A DNA stretch of 64,000 nt from an uncultured Polaribacter sp. (GCF_947496195.1 NZ_CANMBY010000001.1:1116001-1180000); one strand, 5' to 3'; shown: positions 36,312 to 46,122, counted from the first letter of the stretch. Notes: generated by a model not told the origin, from the sequence alone. Numbers and translations: made by a program.

Positions 36312-36338
36312 CCACAACAAACAACAATAAAATAATTT

Positions 36339-37223
36339 ATGAAAGCATATATTTTTCCTGGTCAAGGTGCACAATTTACAGGAATGGGTTTAGATTTATA
36401 TGAAAAATCGCCTTTAGCTCAAGAATATTTTGAAAAAGCAAATGATATTTTAGGCTTCTCTATTACAGACATAATGTTTGAAGGAACAGCAGAACAATTA
36501 AAAGAAACTAAAGTAACACAGCCTGCTATTTTTTTACATTCTGTAATTTTAGCAAAGGTGTTAGGTGATTCTTTTCAACCAGAAATGGTAGCTGGTCATT
36601 CTTTGGGCGAATTATCTGCTTTGGTAGCAAATGGAGTATTAACTTTTGAAGATGGTTTACAATTAGTTTCTAAACGTGCTTTAGCGATGCAAAAAGCTTG
36701 TGAAATGCAAGAATCTACAATGGCTGCAGTATTAGGTTTAGGTGATCATGTAGTAGAAGAAGTTTGCGATGCTGTTGATGGTGTTGTAGTTGCTGCAAAT
36801 TATAATTGTCCTGGTCAATTAGTGATTTCTGGAGAAATTGAAGCTGTAAAAAAAGCTTGTGAAGTCTTAACTGAAAAAGGAGCAAGAAGAGCTTTATTAT
36901 TACCTGTTGGTGGTGCTTTTCATTCACCAATGATGGAGCCTGCTAGAGAAGAATTAGCTGCTGCTATTGAAGCAACAGAATTTAGTGAGCCAACATGTGC
37001 TGTATATCAAAATGTAGTTGCTAAGGCAGTTACTAATCCTAATGAAATAAAAGAAAACCTAATTGCTCAATTAACAGCACCAGTAAAGTGGACACAATGT
37101 GTACAAGCTATGATTGCTGATGGTGGAACTGAATTTATTGAAGTTGGACCAGGTAAAGTTTTACAAGGTTTAATGCGTAAAATTGATAGAAATGTTTCTG
37201 CAAGTGGAGCAAGTTTTGAGTAA
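36339..37223 (+). CDS. fabD: Malonyl-CoA:ACP transacylase
   Basis: 294 residues. Moves malonyl from CoA to acyl carrier protein in fatty acid synthesis. Start MKAYIFPGQGAQFTGMG, nucleophile S88 in AGHSLGELSA, active-site histidine in GGAFHSPMM and the closing EVGPGKVLQGLMRK are complete. Flanked by terminators and alone as a unit, which is common in Bacteroidetes. Confidence 0.97.
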   Translation: MKAYIFPGQGAQFTGMGLDLYEKSPLAQEYFEKANDILGFSITDIMFEGTAEQLKETKVTQPAIFLHSVILAKVLGDSFQPEMVAGHSLGELSALVANGVLTFEDGLQLVSKRALAMQKACEMQESTMAAVLGLGDHVVEEVCDAVDGVVVAANYNCPGQLVISGEIEAVKKACEVLTEKGARRALLLPVGGAFHSPMMEPAREELAAAIEATEFSEPTCAVYQNVVAKAVTNPNEIKENLIAQLTAPVKWTQCVQAMIADGGTEFIEVGPGKVLQGLMRKIDRNVSASGASFE

Positions 37224-37247
37224 ATAATTTTAAAATATATTTAAAAC

Positions 37248-37285
37248 AAAAATCCCAATTTCATATTAGAAATTGGGATTTTTTA
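37248..37285. terminator. Bidirectional terminator between fabD and M16 peptidase gene
   Basis: Fifteen-base perfect stem AAAAATCCCAATTTC / GAAATTGGGATTTTT with a six-base loop, between convergent genes. Confidence 0.9.
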
Positions 37286-37306
37286 TGCTACTTAAAAAGA
37301 AAACAT

Positions 37307-40129
37307 TTACTTCTTAATTTTTTCTTGTCTCTTATTTAATAGAATAGGTTCACCATAACCTAATTCTTTCATTCTATCAAACTGAGTTTCTGCATCACCC
37401 ACTACTAACCAAATCATTTTCTCTGGATTCACGTATTTATTAGCTAATTCAGTAATACGTTCTTTGGTCATATTATTTACTATTTTTTCTCTATCTTTTA
37501 CATAATCTGGACTCATACCATAATCACTAATATTTGTAAGCATATTTAATTTTGCTCTAGAAGTTTCGAAAGCTCTTGCATTACTTTTTATTAAAAAGCT
37601 TTTTGTGGTTTCTAAATCTTTATCAGAAAAAGTAGTTGGATATTCTTCTAATATTTTTTTCACAAGCTGAGCAGATTCTAAAGTTACATTACTTCTAACT
37701 CCACTAGAAATGGTAAATGCTCCTTTTGCATTAGTCCCCGAAAATCCAGAACGAATTCCGTAAGTATAGCCTTTTCCTTCGCGTAATTCTTGTGTTAATC
37801 GTGAAGCAAAACCACCTCCACCTAAGATGTAATTCATAACTGATGCAGGATAATAATCTTCATCTGTTGCAGCTAATGCTGGTGCACCAAATAATAACAC
37901 AGATTGTTTTGCATTTGGAATATCATAAAAATAAACAGTTGGTTTTTCTGGAGCATCAGGAGTTTTATATTCAGGAATCGTAACTTCTTTTGCTTTCCAA
38001 TTTTGATTTAATTTAGCTAAAGATTGTGTTACGTTTTCTTTAGAAATGTCACCAACAACTAATAATTTAGAAACAGAAGGAGAAATAAATTTGTTGTAAT
38101 ACTTTTTTAAATCATCTAGAGTTATTGATGTTACAGAATTAATATTACCTAAAGTATTTTTAGCTCTAATATTATTTTCACCATAAATCAATTCATTATA
38201 CTTATTACTTGCAACAGAATTAGGGCTAGCTTCTTGTTGCCTTAATCTAGAAAGAGTTGCTTTTTTAAGAAGTTCAAATTCTTCTCCATCAAACCTTGGC
38301 TCTAGTAACATTTCTTGAGCTAAAGCTAAAGTCTTTTCGTAATTTCTTTTTAAGGTAGTACCACTTATTGTAATATTTTCTTTTGAAGCATAAATATTAA
38401 TAGAAGCACCTAATTCTTGAATAGCTTCCTCTAACTCAGAAACAGTTTTGTTTTTTGTTCCTTTGTTTAAAAGACTAGCAGTTAAATTAGCAACACCTAA
38501 TTTATCCATAGATTCCACTAATTGTCCACCATTAATAACCAAATTAAATTGAACTAAAGGCACTTCATTATTTTCAATACCATATACTTCTAATCCGTTT
38601 TCAAGTTTATTTTGATAAACTTCTGGCACAGCTAAAGAAGGAGTTTCTCCATAAGGTGGCTCAATACTTCTATCAAAAGTAGAAGGTGTTTTTGTATAGG
38701 TAGCAGCAATTTTTGGGTCAAACTTTTCTTCAGCTCCAATAACAATTTGTTCTTCTACAACATCTGCCAAAGTAGAATTTTCTAAAGCTAACTCAGCACT
38801 ATTTTTAGGTACAAAACTAGTTGCAATAAAGTTTTTATCTTTTAAGTATGTGTTATAAACACGCATTACATCATCTGTTGTAACACCTAAAGTTCTTTGG
38901 ATATCTTTAGTTACAAAACCAGGATTACCTGTATAAGTATTGTATGATGCTAAATTGGTGCCTTTACCTAAAACACTAGATAAACTTCTATAAAAACGAG
39001 TTTCTTGTCCTGCTTTAATTCTATTTAAATCTTTCTCAGAGATGCCTTCTTCTTCGAATTTAGCAAAAGCTTTTTCAACACCTTTTTTAACTTCATCTAA
39101 ATCCTTTCCTTTAAAAGCTCTAATAACCAATTGCGTTTGACCTGCTAATTCAGATGAATAATTATACATACTAGTATTAGATGTTAATTTTAAATCATCT
39201 ATTAAAACTTGATTAAAAGGTGCTTTTTTACCAGAAGTTAAATATTCTGTTAATACCTCTAAAGCATATGCATCTGGGTGATAATTTTCGACTGCTGGCC
39301 AAACCATTGTTAATTGTGGAACTCTTGCAAAATTATCTTCATAATATAAAAATTTAGTTTCATTTACGATACCAGATTTTTTTTCTAGAGGTTCAATTTC
39401 TTCACCTCTTGGTATTTCATTAAAATACTTTTTAACCCATTTTGTTGCTTGTTCAATATCAATATCACCAGATAAAACTAAGGTAGCATTATTAGGTACA
39501 TACCACTTTTTAAAGAATGTTTTTACATCTTGTAAAGTAGCATTTTGTAAATCTTCTAAAGAACCAATGACTTGCCAGTTGTATGGATGATCTTTTGGGT
39601 ATAAATTTTTATCAATTACATATTGGTTATGACCATAAGGCCTATTATCTACACTTTGTCTTTTCTCATTTTTAACCACCTGCTTTTCTTTTGCTAAAAC
39701 AGGTTCTGTAACAGTATTAATAAACCAACCTAACTTATCTGCCTCTGCCCAAATCATTTTTTCTAAAGCATCTTTTGGTACAGTTTGTAAATAATTAGTT
39801 CTATCTCTAGATGTAGAACCATTAGCTCCAGAACCTCCAATTCTAGCACTCATTTTATCTAAACCTCCTTTGCCTAAATTTTCTGATTCTAAAAATAATA
39901 AGTGTTCAAATAAATGCGCAAAGCCTGTTCTACCTTCTACTTCTCTTGCAGATCCAACATGAACCATAAGTTCAACAGCGACTACAGGGTCAGATTTATC
40001 AACATGAAAAACTACATCTAAACCATTTTCAAGTTCTATTTTTTTATAATTGATACTAAGTTCAGGAGTTTTTTCTTTACAAGCTGATAAAACAAAAGCA
40101 GCTAAAACAAATACAATAATTTTTTTCAT
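37307..40129 (-). CDS. M16-family zinc metallopeptidase lipoprotein (two-module)
   Basis: 940 residues. Lipoprotein signal MKKIIVFVLAAFVLSAC. The N-terminal half has the inverted zinc motif H72-L-F-E-H76 in GFAHLFEHLLFLES and the distal glutamate region VKNEKRQSVDNRPYG. The second half (about 480-940) is the inactive homologous module with NKGTKNKTVSELEE and the R/Y pair region GKGYTYGIRSGF. This is the fused pitrilysin-like arrangement that degrades peptides in a clamshell; expected at the periplasmic side of the envelope. Confidence 0.93.
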   Translation of the reverse strand: MKKIIVFVLAAFVLSACKEKTPELSINYKKIELENGLDVVFHVDKSDPVVAVELMVHVGSAREVEGRTGFAHLFEHLLFLESENLGKGGLDKMSARIGGSGANGSTSRDRTNYLQTVPKDALEKMIWAEADKLGWFINTVTEPVLAKEKQVVKNEKRQSVDNRPYGHNQYVIDKNLYPKDHPYNWQVIGSLEDLQNATLQDVKTFFKKWYVPNNATLVLSGDIDIEQATKWVKKYFNEIPRGEEIEPLEKKSGIVNETKFLYYEDNFARVPQLTMVWPAVENYHPDAYALEVLTEYLTSGKKAPFNQVLIDDLKLTSNTSMYNYSSELAGQTQLVIRAFKGKDLDEVKKGVEKAFAKFEEEGISEKDLNRIKAGQETRFYRSLSSVLGKGTNLASYNTYTGNPGFVTKDIQRTLGVTTDDVMRVYNTYLKDKNFIATSFVPKNSAELALENSTLADVVEEQIVIGAEEKFDPKIAATYTKTPSTFDRSIEPPYGETPSLAVPEVYQNKLENGLEVYGIENNEVPLVQFNLVINGGQLVESMDKLGVANLTASLLNKGTKNKTVSELEEAIQELGASINIYASKENITISGTTLKRNYEKTLALAQEMLLEPRFDGEEFELLKKATLSRLRQQEASPNSVASNKYNELIYGENNIRAKNTLGNINSVTSITLDDLKKYYNKFISPSVSKLLVVGDISKENVTQSLAKLNQNWKAKEVTIPEYKTPDAPEKPTVYFYDIPNAKQSVLLFGAPALAATDEDYYPASVMNYILGGGGFASRLTQELREGKGYTYGIRSGFSGTNAKGAFTISSGVRSNVTLESAQLVKKILEEYPTTFSDKDLETTKSFLIKSNARAFETSRAKLNMLTNISDYGMSPDYVKDREKIVNNMTKERITELANKYVNPEKMIWLVVGDAETQFDRMKELGYGEPILLNKRQEKIKK

Positions 40130-40172
40130 AAGTAGTTGATTTTTTATAATTCTCTAAAAGTACTAATTCATT

Positions 40173-40189
40173 AAAAAGTAGTACTTTTT
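40173..40189. promoter_or_regulatory. Palindrome in the divergent M16/lipoprotein gap
   Basis: AAAAAGTA and TACTTTTT arms around a single G. A related AAAAGTACT lies at about 40156. Candidate operator for one of the divergent genes; no regulator is known. Confidence 0.25.
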
Positions 40190-40341
40190 TTGTTGTTAAA
40201 TTATTTTAAAAAGATTTTTATACTTTTAATTTTTCCTTTTTAAGGTTGTTTTTTTCCTTTTTAGAAACATTATTAGAAGGAAATTGTTTTAGTAGTCATT
40301 TCTTTGTAGTAACAAAAAACAAACCAATTAAAACTAAAATT

Positions 40342-40764
40342 ATGAGAGTAGTAGCAAAGACAATTTACACAGCATTAATTACTTTTTCAATTGTATTCTT
40401 TTCAAGTTGTGAAAATTCAGCAGATGATATACAAACAGAATTGTCTATTCAACAAAAGGTAGAGCAACTTAAAAGTGGGCAATGGCTTTTAAAAGATTTT
40501 GAAGATAGAGTGATGCATACCTATAAAGATGGAAAACAGTTTACGTATTATGGTACAAATAATGTTTTTCCTGATGAAGCTATACCAGGTACTCAAACTT
40601 ATACTATAGAAGGTGATAGACTAACTTTTGATTATAATTTTGGAAATATTATCACTTTTGATGTAAAAGTATCTTGTGATAACAATATTATAGAGTTTTA
40701 TAAAGACGGAGAATTAAATAAAACACTTTATAGAAGAAACTCAAATTACAAAGACTGTTTATAA
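40342..40764 (+). CDS. Small lipoprotein (lipocalin-like), unknown function
   Basis: 140 residues from the ATG at 40342 (MRVVAKTIYTALITFSIVFF) with lipobox FSSC (cysteine at 23). A longer reading from 40246 only adds non-signal residues. The mature part has alternating strands (SGQWLLKDFEDR, YTIEGDRLTFDYNFG, VSCDNNIIEFYKDGE) that suggest a small beta-barrel or lipocalin-like fold as in many Bacteroidetes lipoproteins. No partner is evident; a terminator follows. Confidence 0.75.
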   Translation: MRVVAKTIYTALITFSIVFFSSCENSADDIQTELSIQQKVEQLKSGQWLLKDFEDRVMHTYKDGKQFTYYGTNNVFPDEAIPGTQTYTIEGDRLTFDYNFGNIITFDVKVSCDNNIIEFYKDGELNKTLYRRNSNYKDCL

Positions 40765-40774
40765 AAAAAAGCTC

Positions 40775-40811
40775 AAAAAGCTTCTAAAAAAATATTTTAG
40801 AGGCTTTTTTA
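40775..40811 (+). terminator. Terminator after the small lipoprotein gene
   Basis: Fifteen-base stem AAAAAGCTTCTAAAA / TTTTAGAGGCTTTTT with one G-U pair and a five-base loop, ending in T residues. Confidence 0.85.
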
Positions 40812-40851
40812 ATTTAGAGTAGTTACACTTTTAGCTTACAAAGAATAAACG

Positions 40852-40859
40852 TAAATTTG
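40852..40859 (+). promoter_or_regulatory. leuS promoter -7 element
   Basis: TAAATTTG matches TAnnTTTG, 21 bases before the leuS ATG and after a terminator. Confidence 0.55.
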
Positions 40860-40880
40860 CACCCTCTAAATTCATAGAAG

Positions 40881-43712
40881 ATGCAATACAATCATCAAGA
40901 AATAGAAAAAAAGTGGCAAAAATATTGGGCTGAAAACCAAACTTTTAAAGCTTCTAATAACTCTGAAAAACCTAAATATTATGTGTTAGATATGTTTCCT
41001 TATCCTTCAGGAGCAGGTTTACATGTTGGGCATCCTTTAGGCTATATTGCATCTGATATTTATGCACGTTATAAGCGTCATAAAGGGTTTAACGTATTGC
41101 ATCCTCAAGGATATGATTCTTTTGGTTTACCTGCAGAACAATATGCTATTCAAACTGGGCAACATCCTGCAAAAACAACCGAAGAAAACATAAAAACTTA
41201 CAGAAGACAATTAGATCAAATTGGTTTTTCTTTTGATTGGAGTAGAGAAGTGAGAACATCGAGTCCTGAATATTATAAATGGACACAATGGATTTTTATT
41301 CAACTATTCAATTCTTGGTACAATAAAGATTCAGATAAGGCAGAAGACATCTCAACTTTAATTTCAATTTTCGAAAAAGAGGGTAATGCAAATGTAAATG
41401 CAGTTTGTGATGAAGATATAATTCCATTTTCAAGTGATGATTGGAATGGTTTTTCATCAACCAAACAACAAGAGATTTTATTACAATACAGATTAACATT
41501 TTTGTCTGATACAGAAGTAAACTGGTGCCCTGCATTAGGTACTGTTTTAGCAAATGACGAAATTGTAAATGGAGTTTCAGAAAGAGGTGGTCATCCTGTT
41601 GTTCGTAAAAAAATGACACAATGGTCTATGCGAATTTCAGCCTATGCACAACGTTTGCTAGATGGTTTACAGACTATTGATTGGCCTCAACCACTAAAAG
41701 ATTCTCAAACCAATTGGATTGGTAGAAGTCAAGGTGCAATGGTTTCTTTTGCTGTTGATGGTTTTGAAGGTGAAAAAATTGATGTCTTTACAACAAGGCC
41801 TGACACCATTTTTGGAGTGTCTTTTATGACACTAGCTCCAGAGCACGAATTGGTGTCAAAAATTACAACTGAAGCTCAAAAAGCTGAGGTTGAAGCGTAT
41901 GTAAAAGCTACAGCAAAACGTTCTGAACGTGATAGAATGGCAGATGTAAAAACCATTTCTGGTGCATTTACAGGAGCGTATGCAATTCATCCTTTTTCTG
42001 GTGAGAAAGTTCAAATTTGGATTGGTGATTATGTGTTAGCATCTTATGGAACAGGAGCTGTTATGGCTGTTCCTTGTGGTGATCAACGTGATTATGATTT
42101 TGCCAAACATTTTGGTATTCCTATTCCTAATATTTTTGAAAATGTAGATATTTCTGAAGAGGCTCATACAGATAAAGAAGGAACTGTCATTGCAAATTCA
42201 GATTTTTTATCAGGATTAAAATACAAGAAAGCCTTAAAATTAGCTATTTACGAAATCGAAAAAAGAGGTTTTGGTTATGGTAAAACCAATTATAGATTAC
42301 GTGATGCAGTGTTTAGCAGACAACGTTATTGGGGAGAGCCTTTTCCTGTTTACTATAAAGACGGAATGCCACAAATGATTGATGCAAAGCATTTACCAAT
42401 AGTCTTGCCAGAAGTAGAAAAGTACTTACCAACAGAAGATGGTAAACCACCTCTAGGAAATGCTGAAGTTTGGGCTTGGGATATCAAACAGTGTTCAGTG
42501 GTCAGTAATCAGTTAATTGATAATGAAACTGTGTTTCCACTAGAATTAAATACAATGCCTGGTTGGGCTGGAAGTTCTTGGTATTTTAACAGGTATATGC
42601 AATCTGAAGAAGAGCAAAAAGAAAATACTGTTTTTGCTTCTATAGAAAACTTGGAATATTGGAAAGAAGTTGATTTATATATAGGTGGTTCAGAACACGC
42701 AACAGGACATTTATTATATGCACGTTTTTGGCAAAAGTTTTTATTTGATAGAGGTTTAGTACCTGTTGATGAGTTTGCAAAAAAACTGATTAACCAAGGA
42801 ATGATTTTGGGGACTTCTGCTTTTGTATTTAGAGTTGAAGGTGAAAATAAATTAATTACATCATCAAAAACTAGCAACTTAAAAGTTCAACCAATTCATA
42901 CAGACGTCTCATTTGTAAACGCCTCTGATGAATTAGATATTGAAGCTTTTAAAAATTGGAGACCAGAGTTTAAAGATGCTGAGTTTATTACTGAAGAAGA
43001 TGGCACTTTTAAAGTTTCAAGAGAAGTAGAAAAAATGTCAAAATCCAAATATAATGTGGTGAATCCAGATTTGATTTGCGAAGAATATGGGGCAGATGCA
43101 TTACGTTTATTTGAGATGTTTTTGGGGCCTTTAGAGCAAACCAAACCTTGGAAAACTTCAGGAATTTCAGGTGTATATTCGTTCTTGAAAAAACTATACA
43201 AACTGTATTATAATGGTGAAAATTTTGAAGTTTCAGAAGCAACAGCAACAAAAGACGAGTTAAAAACATTACATAAAACCATCAAAAAAGTTGAAGAAGA
43301 TATAGAGAATTTTTCTTTTAATACTTCAGTCTCTACCTTTATGATTGCTGTAAATGAGTTAACCACTCAAAAATGTAATAAACGTCAAATTTTAGAACCT
43401 TTATTGGTTTTATTATCACCTTATGCACCACATATTACAGAAGAATTATGGAGTCAATTAGGTCATACAACTTCAATTTCTAAAGTACCTTTCCCTAAAT
43501 TTGATGGAAAACATTTGGTAGAAAGCACTAAAAATTATCCTATTTCATTTAATGGAAAAATGCGTTTTACCCTAGAATTATGCTTAGATTTATCTAAAGA
43601 AGAAATTGAGAAAATAGTGATGGCTCACGAAAAAACACAAGCACAATTACAAGGTAGAACTCCTAAAAAAGTAATTATTGTTCCTGGTAAAATTGTAAAT
43701 ATTGTTGGCTAA
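40881..43712 (+). CDS. leuS: Leucyl-tRNA synthetase
   Basis: 943 residues. Class I synthetase charging tRNA-Leu. HIGH-type motif H48-V-G-H51 after FPYPSGAGL, the editing (CP1) domain with TTRPDTIFGVSF and AVPCGDQRDYDF, and KMSKS at 718-722 are intact. Longer than the E. coli enzyme because of extra segments typical of Bacteroidetes (around residues 165-200 and in the leucine-specific region near 665-700). Promoter and terminator upstream suggest its own unit; SemiSWEET follows after nine bases. Confidence 0.97.
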   Translation: MQYNHQEIEKKWQKYWAENQTFKASNNSEKPKYYVLDMFPYPSGAGLHVGHPLGYIASDIYARYKRHKGFNVLHPQGYDSFGLPAEQYAIQTGQHPAKTTEENIKTYRRQLDQIGFSFDWSREVRTSSPEYYKWTQWIFIQLFNSWYNKDSDKAEDISTLISIFEKEGNANVNAVCDEDIIPFSSDDWNGFSSTKQQEILLQYRLTFLSDTEVNWCPALGTVLANDEIVNGVSERGGHPVVRKKMTQWSMRISAYAQRLLDGLQTIDWPQPLKDSQTNWIGRSQGAMVSFAVDGFEGEKIDVFTTRPDTIFGVSFMTLAPEHELVSKITTEAQKAEVEAYVKATAKRSERDRMADVKTISGAFTGAYAIHPFSGEKVQIWIGDYVLASYGTGAVMAVPCGDQRDYDFAKHFGIPIPNIFENVDISEEAHTDKEGTVIANSDFLSGLKYKKALKLAIYEIEKRGFGYGKTNYRLRDAVFSRQRYWGEPFPVYYKDGMPQMIDAKHLPIVLPEVEKYLPTEDGKPPLGNAEVWAWDIKQCSVVSNQLIDNETVFPLELNTMPGWAGSSWYFNRYMQSEEEQKENTVFASIENLEYWKEVDLYIGGSEHATGHLLYARFWQKFLFDRGLVPVDEFAKKLINQGMILGTSAFVFRVEGENKLITSSKTSNLKVQPIHTDVSFVNASDELDIEAFKNWRPEFKDAEFITEEDGTFKVSREVEKMSKSKYNVVNPDLICEEYGADALRLFEMFLGPLEQTKPWKTSGISGVYSFLKKLYKLYYNGENFEVSEATATKDELKTLHKTIKKVEEDIENFSFNTSVSTFMIAVNELTTQKCNKRQILEPLLVLLSPYAPHITEELWSQLGHTTSISKVPFPKFDGKHLVESTKNYPISFNGKMRFTLELCLDLSKEEIEKIVMAHEKTQAQLQGRTPKKVIIVPGKIVNIVG

Positions 43713-43721
43713 TATGTATGT

Positions 43722-43976
43722 ATGAAGTATTTTGAAATTATTGGTTTTTTGGCAGCAATTTTAACAACTGTGGCATTTTTTCCTCAAGACATTAAAGTGT
43801 ATAAAACCCAAAACACCCAATCAATTTCACTTTCTATGTATATTGTATTTTCTATCGGTATTTTACTATGGTTAGTGTATGGTTTTTACCTAAATAGTTT
43901 ACCTATGATTATTGCTAATGCTATAACTTTAGTTTCTTCTATTTACATTTTATACATGAAACTTAAACACAAATAA
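43722..43976 (+). CDS. SemiSWEET / PQ-loop sugar transporter
   Basis: 84 residues, three membrane spans. The half-transporter works as a dimer for sugar facilitation. Motifs AILTTVAFFPQDIKVYKTQNTQSIS (PQ loop, here as F-P-Q) and the SIGILLWLVYGFYLNSLPMIIAN span are typical. Nine bases after leuS, so possibly transcribed with it; the substrate is not known. Confidence 0.92.
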   Translation: MKYFEIIGFLAAILTTVAFFPQDIKVYKTQNTQSISLSMYIVFSIGILLWLVYGFYLNSLPMIIANAITLVSSIYILYMKLKHK

Positions 43977-44025
43977 GTAATCTAAATCTCAAGTACATTT
44001 GATTGATTTTCTCTTAATAAAGACT

Positions 44026-44033
44026 TATTTTTG
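44026..44033 (+). promoter_or_regulatory. -7 element before the enoyl-CoA hydratase gene
   Basis: TATTTTTG fits TAnnTTTG, 17 bases before the ATG at 44051. Confidence 0.5.
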
Positions 44034-44050
44034 AATAAATTCAAAAACCT

Positions 44051-44821
44051 ATGACTATAAATAGACAAAATGGAAGTCTTTATGTAAATATTCAAAATAA
44101 AATTGCAACTGTAGAATTTGGTCATCCTGCAAGTAACTCTTTTCCAAGTGAACTTTTAGAAAGATTAACTAATGAGTTACATATAATAGCTAAAAATGAT
44201 GAAGTATCTGTGGTTATTTTAAAATCTGAAGGAGAAAGAGCTTTTTGTGCAGGTGCATCTTTTGATGAATTAGTGGCTATTACCAATTTAGAAGAAGGGA
44301 AAAAATTCTTTTCAGGTTTTGCAAACGTAATTAATGCCATGAGAACTTGTGGAAAAATTATCATTGGAAGAATTCAAGGAAAAACTGTGGGTGGAGGAGT
44401 AGGATTAGCTGCTGCATGCGATTATGTTTTAGCAACAGAAGCAGCAAGTATAAAATTATCTGAATTAACTATTGGTATTGGTCCTTTTGTCATAGAACCA
44501 GCTGTTAGTAGAAAAATAGGTTTAGCAGCAACATCAACTTTAACTTTAGATGCTACAAGTTGGCAAAATGCCTATTGGGCTAAAGAAAAAGGATTATATG
44601 CTAAGGTTTTTGAAAGTATAAAAGAGTTAGATGAAGAGGTAGCGCATTTAGCAACAAAATTATCATCTTATAATTCAGAAGCTTTATCAGAAATGAAAAA
44701 AGTATTCTGGAAAAACACAGATCACTGGGATGATTTACTAATTGAAAGAGCAAAAATTTCAGGTGAGTTGGTTTTGTCTGATTTTACAAAAAAAGCCTTA
44801 TCAAAATTTGCCAAAAAATAA
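44051..44821 (+). CDS. Enoyl-CoA hydratase/isomerase family protein
   Basis: 256 residues. Crotonase fold: oxyanion-hole segments SEGERAFCAGASFDEL (about 59-74) and IQGKTVGGGVGLAAACDYVLAT (about 105-126), then ELTIGIGPFVIEP. The usual catalytic glutamates of hydratase are partly recognisable (E in SELTIG), but the exact reaction (hydratase, isomerase, other crotonase) is open. Directly followed by the MOSC gene with no intergenic base, so co-transcribed. Confidence 0.88.
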   Translation: MTINRQNGSLYVNIQNKIATVEFGHPASNSFPSELLERLTNELHIIAKNDEVSVVILKSEGERAFCAGASFDELVAITNLEEGKKFFSGFANVINAMRTCGKIIIGRIQGKTVGGGVGLAAACDYVLATEAASIKLSELTIGIGPFVIEPAVSRKIGLAATSTLTLDATSWQNAYWAKEKGLYAKVFESIKELDEEVAHLATKLSSYNSEALSEMKKVFWKNTDHWDDLLIERAKISGELVLSDFTKKALSKFAKK

Positions 44822-45382
44822 ATGAAGATTATTTCTACAAATATTGGCGATCGTAAAGAAATAACTTACAAAAATAAAAAAGTAACTACAGGTATTTTTA
44901 AATATCCTGTTGATGAACCTATTTTTTTAGACAAAGAAGAGGTTAAAGGAGATGAAATTTCAGACAGAAAACATCATGGAGGAATCAACCAAGCTGTGTA
45001 TGGATATTCTCAAAAACATTATGAGTTTTGGAAACCAAAATATCCAGAATTAGAATGGAATTTTGGAATGTTTGGAGAAAATTTAACTATTGATGAACTA
45101 GATGAAACTAAAATTCATGTTGGTGATACTTATAAAGTTGGTGAAGCTATAATTGAAGCTACTTTACAAAGAAATCCATGTTATAAGTTAGGCGTGCGTT
45201 TTAATGATATGAAAATAGTTAAACAGTTTTGGAGTACCACTATGTGTGGAGTCTATTTTAAAGTAATACAACCTGGCTTAGTAAATGTTGGAGATGAGTT
45301 GAAACAAACTAAATCTTCTAAAACTAACCCAACAATAGCAGACTTATATAAACAACAAAAAGAAATAAAGGGGATTAAATGA
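44822..45382 (+). CDS. MOSC-domain protein (YiiM-like)
   Basis: 186 residues. MOSC proteins handle sulfur for molybdenum cofactor and related chemistry. Motifs: DRKHHGGINQAVYGYSQKHY (about 48-67), FGMFGENLTI (about 80) and the likely active cysteine in QRNPCYKLGVRF (about 115-130), then MCGVYFKVIQPG. Starts right after the stop of the crotonase gene and overlaps the next gene by four bases. Substrate unknown. Confidence 0.92.
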   Translation: MKIISTNIGDRKEITYKNKKVTTGIFKYPVDEPIFLDKEEVKGDEISDRKHHGGINQAVYGYSQKHYEFWKPKYPELEWNFGMFGENLTIDELDETKIHVGDTYKVGEAIIEATLQRNPCYKLGVRFNDMKIVKQFWSTTMCGVYFKVIQPGLVNVGDELKQTKSSKTNPTIADLYKQQKEIKGIK

Positions 45383-45942
45383 AAAGAAAAAAATCGATAG
45401 GCTTAAGGTATATTTTTTTAATTTTTTTAGCAGTTTTACCCTTTTATAAGTTTTATCATCCAGAAGATTATTGTTTTGGAGATAAAGATTTAGTTGTAGT
45501 TTGGGGGTTTATCATTTTATTTACTATTCCTTTTTTAGTTATATTATTTTATAATTTATATGAGTTTTCATTAAAAAAAATACTATTTGACTTTAGACCT
45601 GTAATTATTCTAGTTCTTTTTTTGATAGGATTATATATTGCTTTTAATCATCAGCACAATATATTTTTTAAAAAAGAAATTTTAAAATTTAAAATAACTA
45701 ACTCTTTAAAAGGCATAACAATTACTTTGTATGAAGATTCTACCTTTGTTTTGCAAAAATCTTTTACAAATTATGATTGCTTTTATAATGGTGAATTTGA
45801 TAAAAAAAATGATACTTTATTATTTAAAACACCACAAAAAATAAATGATTTAGAAGATACTTATATTTATAATACAGAAAGAGGCACATTAAAATCTCTA
45901 AAAACAAAAAAAACTACTTACAGAGAAATTTTAATCGATTAA
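45379..45942 (+). CDS. Membrane protein of unknown function
   Basis: 187 residues. Three N-terminal spans (about 12-24, 40-60, 74-90) then a hydrophilic C-terminal domain (about 95-187) rich in beta-strand-like stretches (KGITITLYEDSTFVLQKSF, YNGEFDKKNDTLLFK), likely outside the cytoplasm. No family recognised. Coupled to the MOSC gene by a four-base overlap (ATGA). Confidence 0.75.
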   Translation: MKRKKSIGLRYIFLIFLAVLPFYKFYHPEDYCFGDKDLVVVWGFIILFTIPFLVILFYNLYEFSLKKILFDFRPVIILVLFLIGLYIAFNHQHNIFFKKEILKFKITNSLKGITITLYEDSTFVLQKSFTNYDCFYNGEFDKKNDTLLFKTPQKINDLEDTYIYNTERGTLKSLKTKKTTYREILID

Positions 45943-46048
45943 TTATTAAATAAAATTATCAAAAAATTATCATAGGATAATTTTTTTAAGAATTTTTAAA
46001 AAAAACAGATCTGTTTATGATTAATTGTTAATTAATAATTATATTTGT

Positions 46049-46076
46049 GTGTGGTTTTTTTAAAACCACACTTTTT
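46049..46076 (+). terminator. Hairpin terminator 1 before cyoE
   Basis: Ten-base perfect stem GTGTGGTTTT / AAAACCACAC with a TTT loop, followed by TTTTTC. It is preceded at once by a promoter-like TATATTTG at 46040-46047. Confidence 0.8.
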
Positions 46077-46094
46077 CTTTTTCATAGCAATTTT

Positions 46095-46122
46095 CCCACT
46101 CAAATTTTGAGTGGGTTTTTTT
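46095..46122 (+). terminator. Hairpin terminator 2 before cyoE
   Basis: Stem CCCACTCA / TGAGTGGG with an AATTT loop and a seven-base T tract. Second of two tandem hairpins. Confidence 0.88.
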
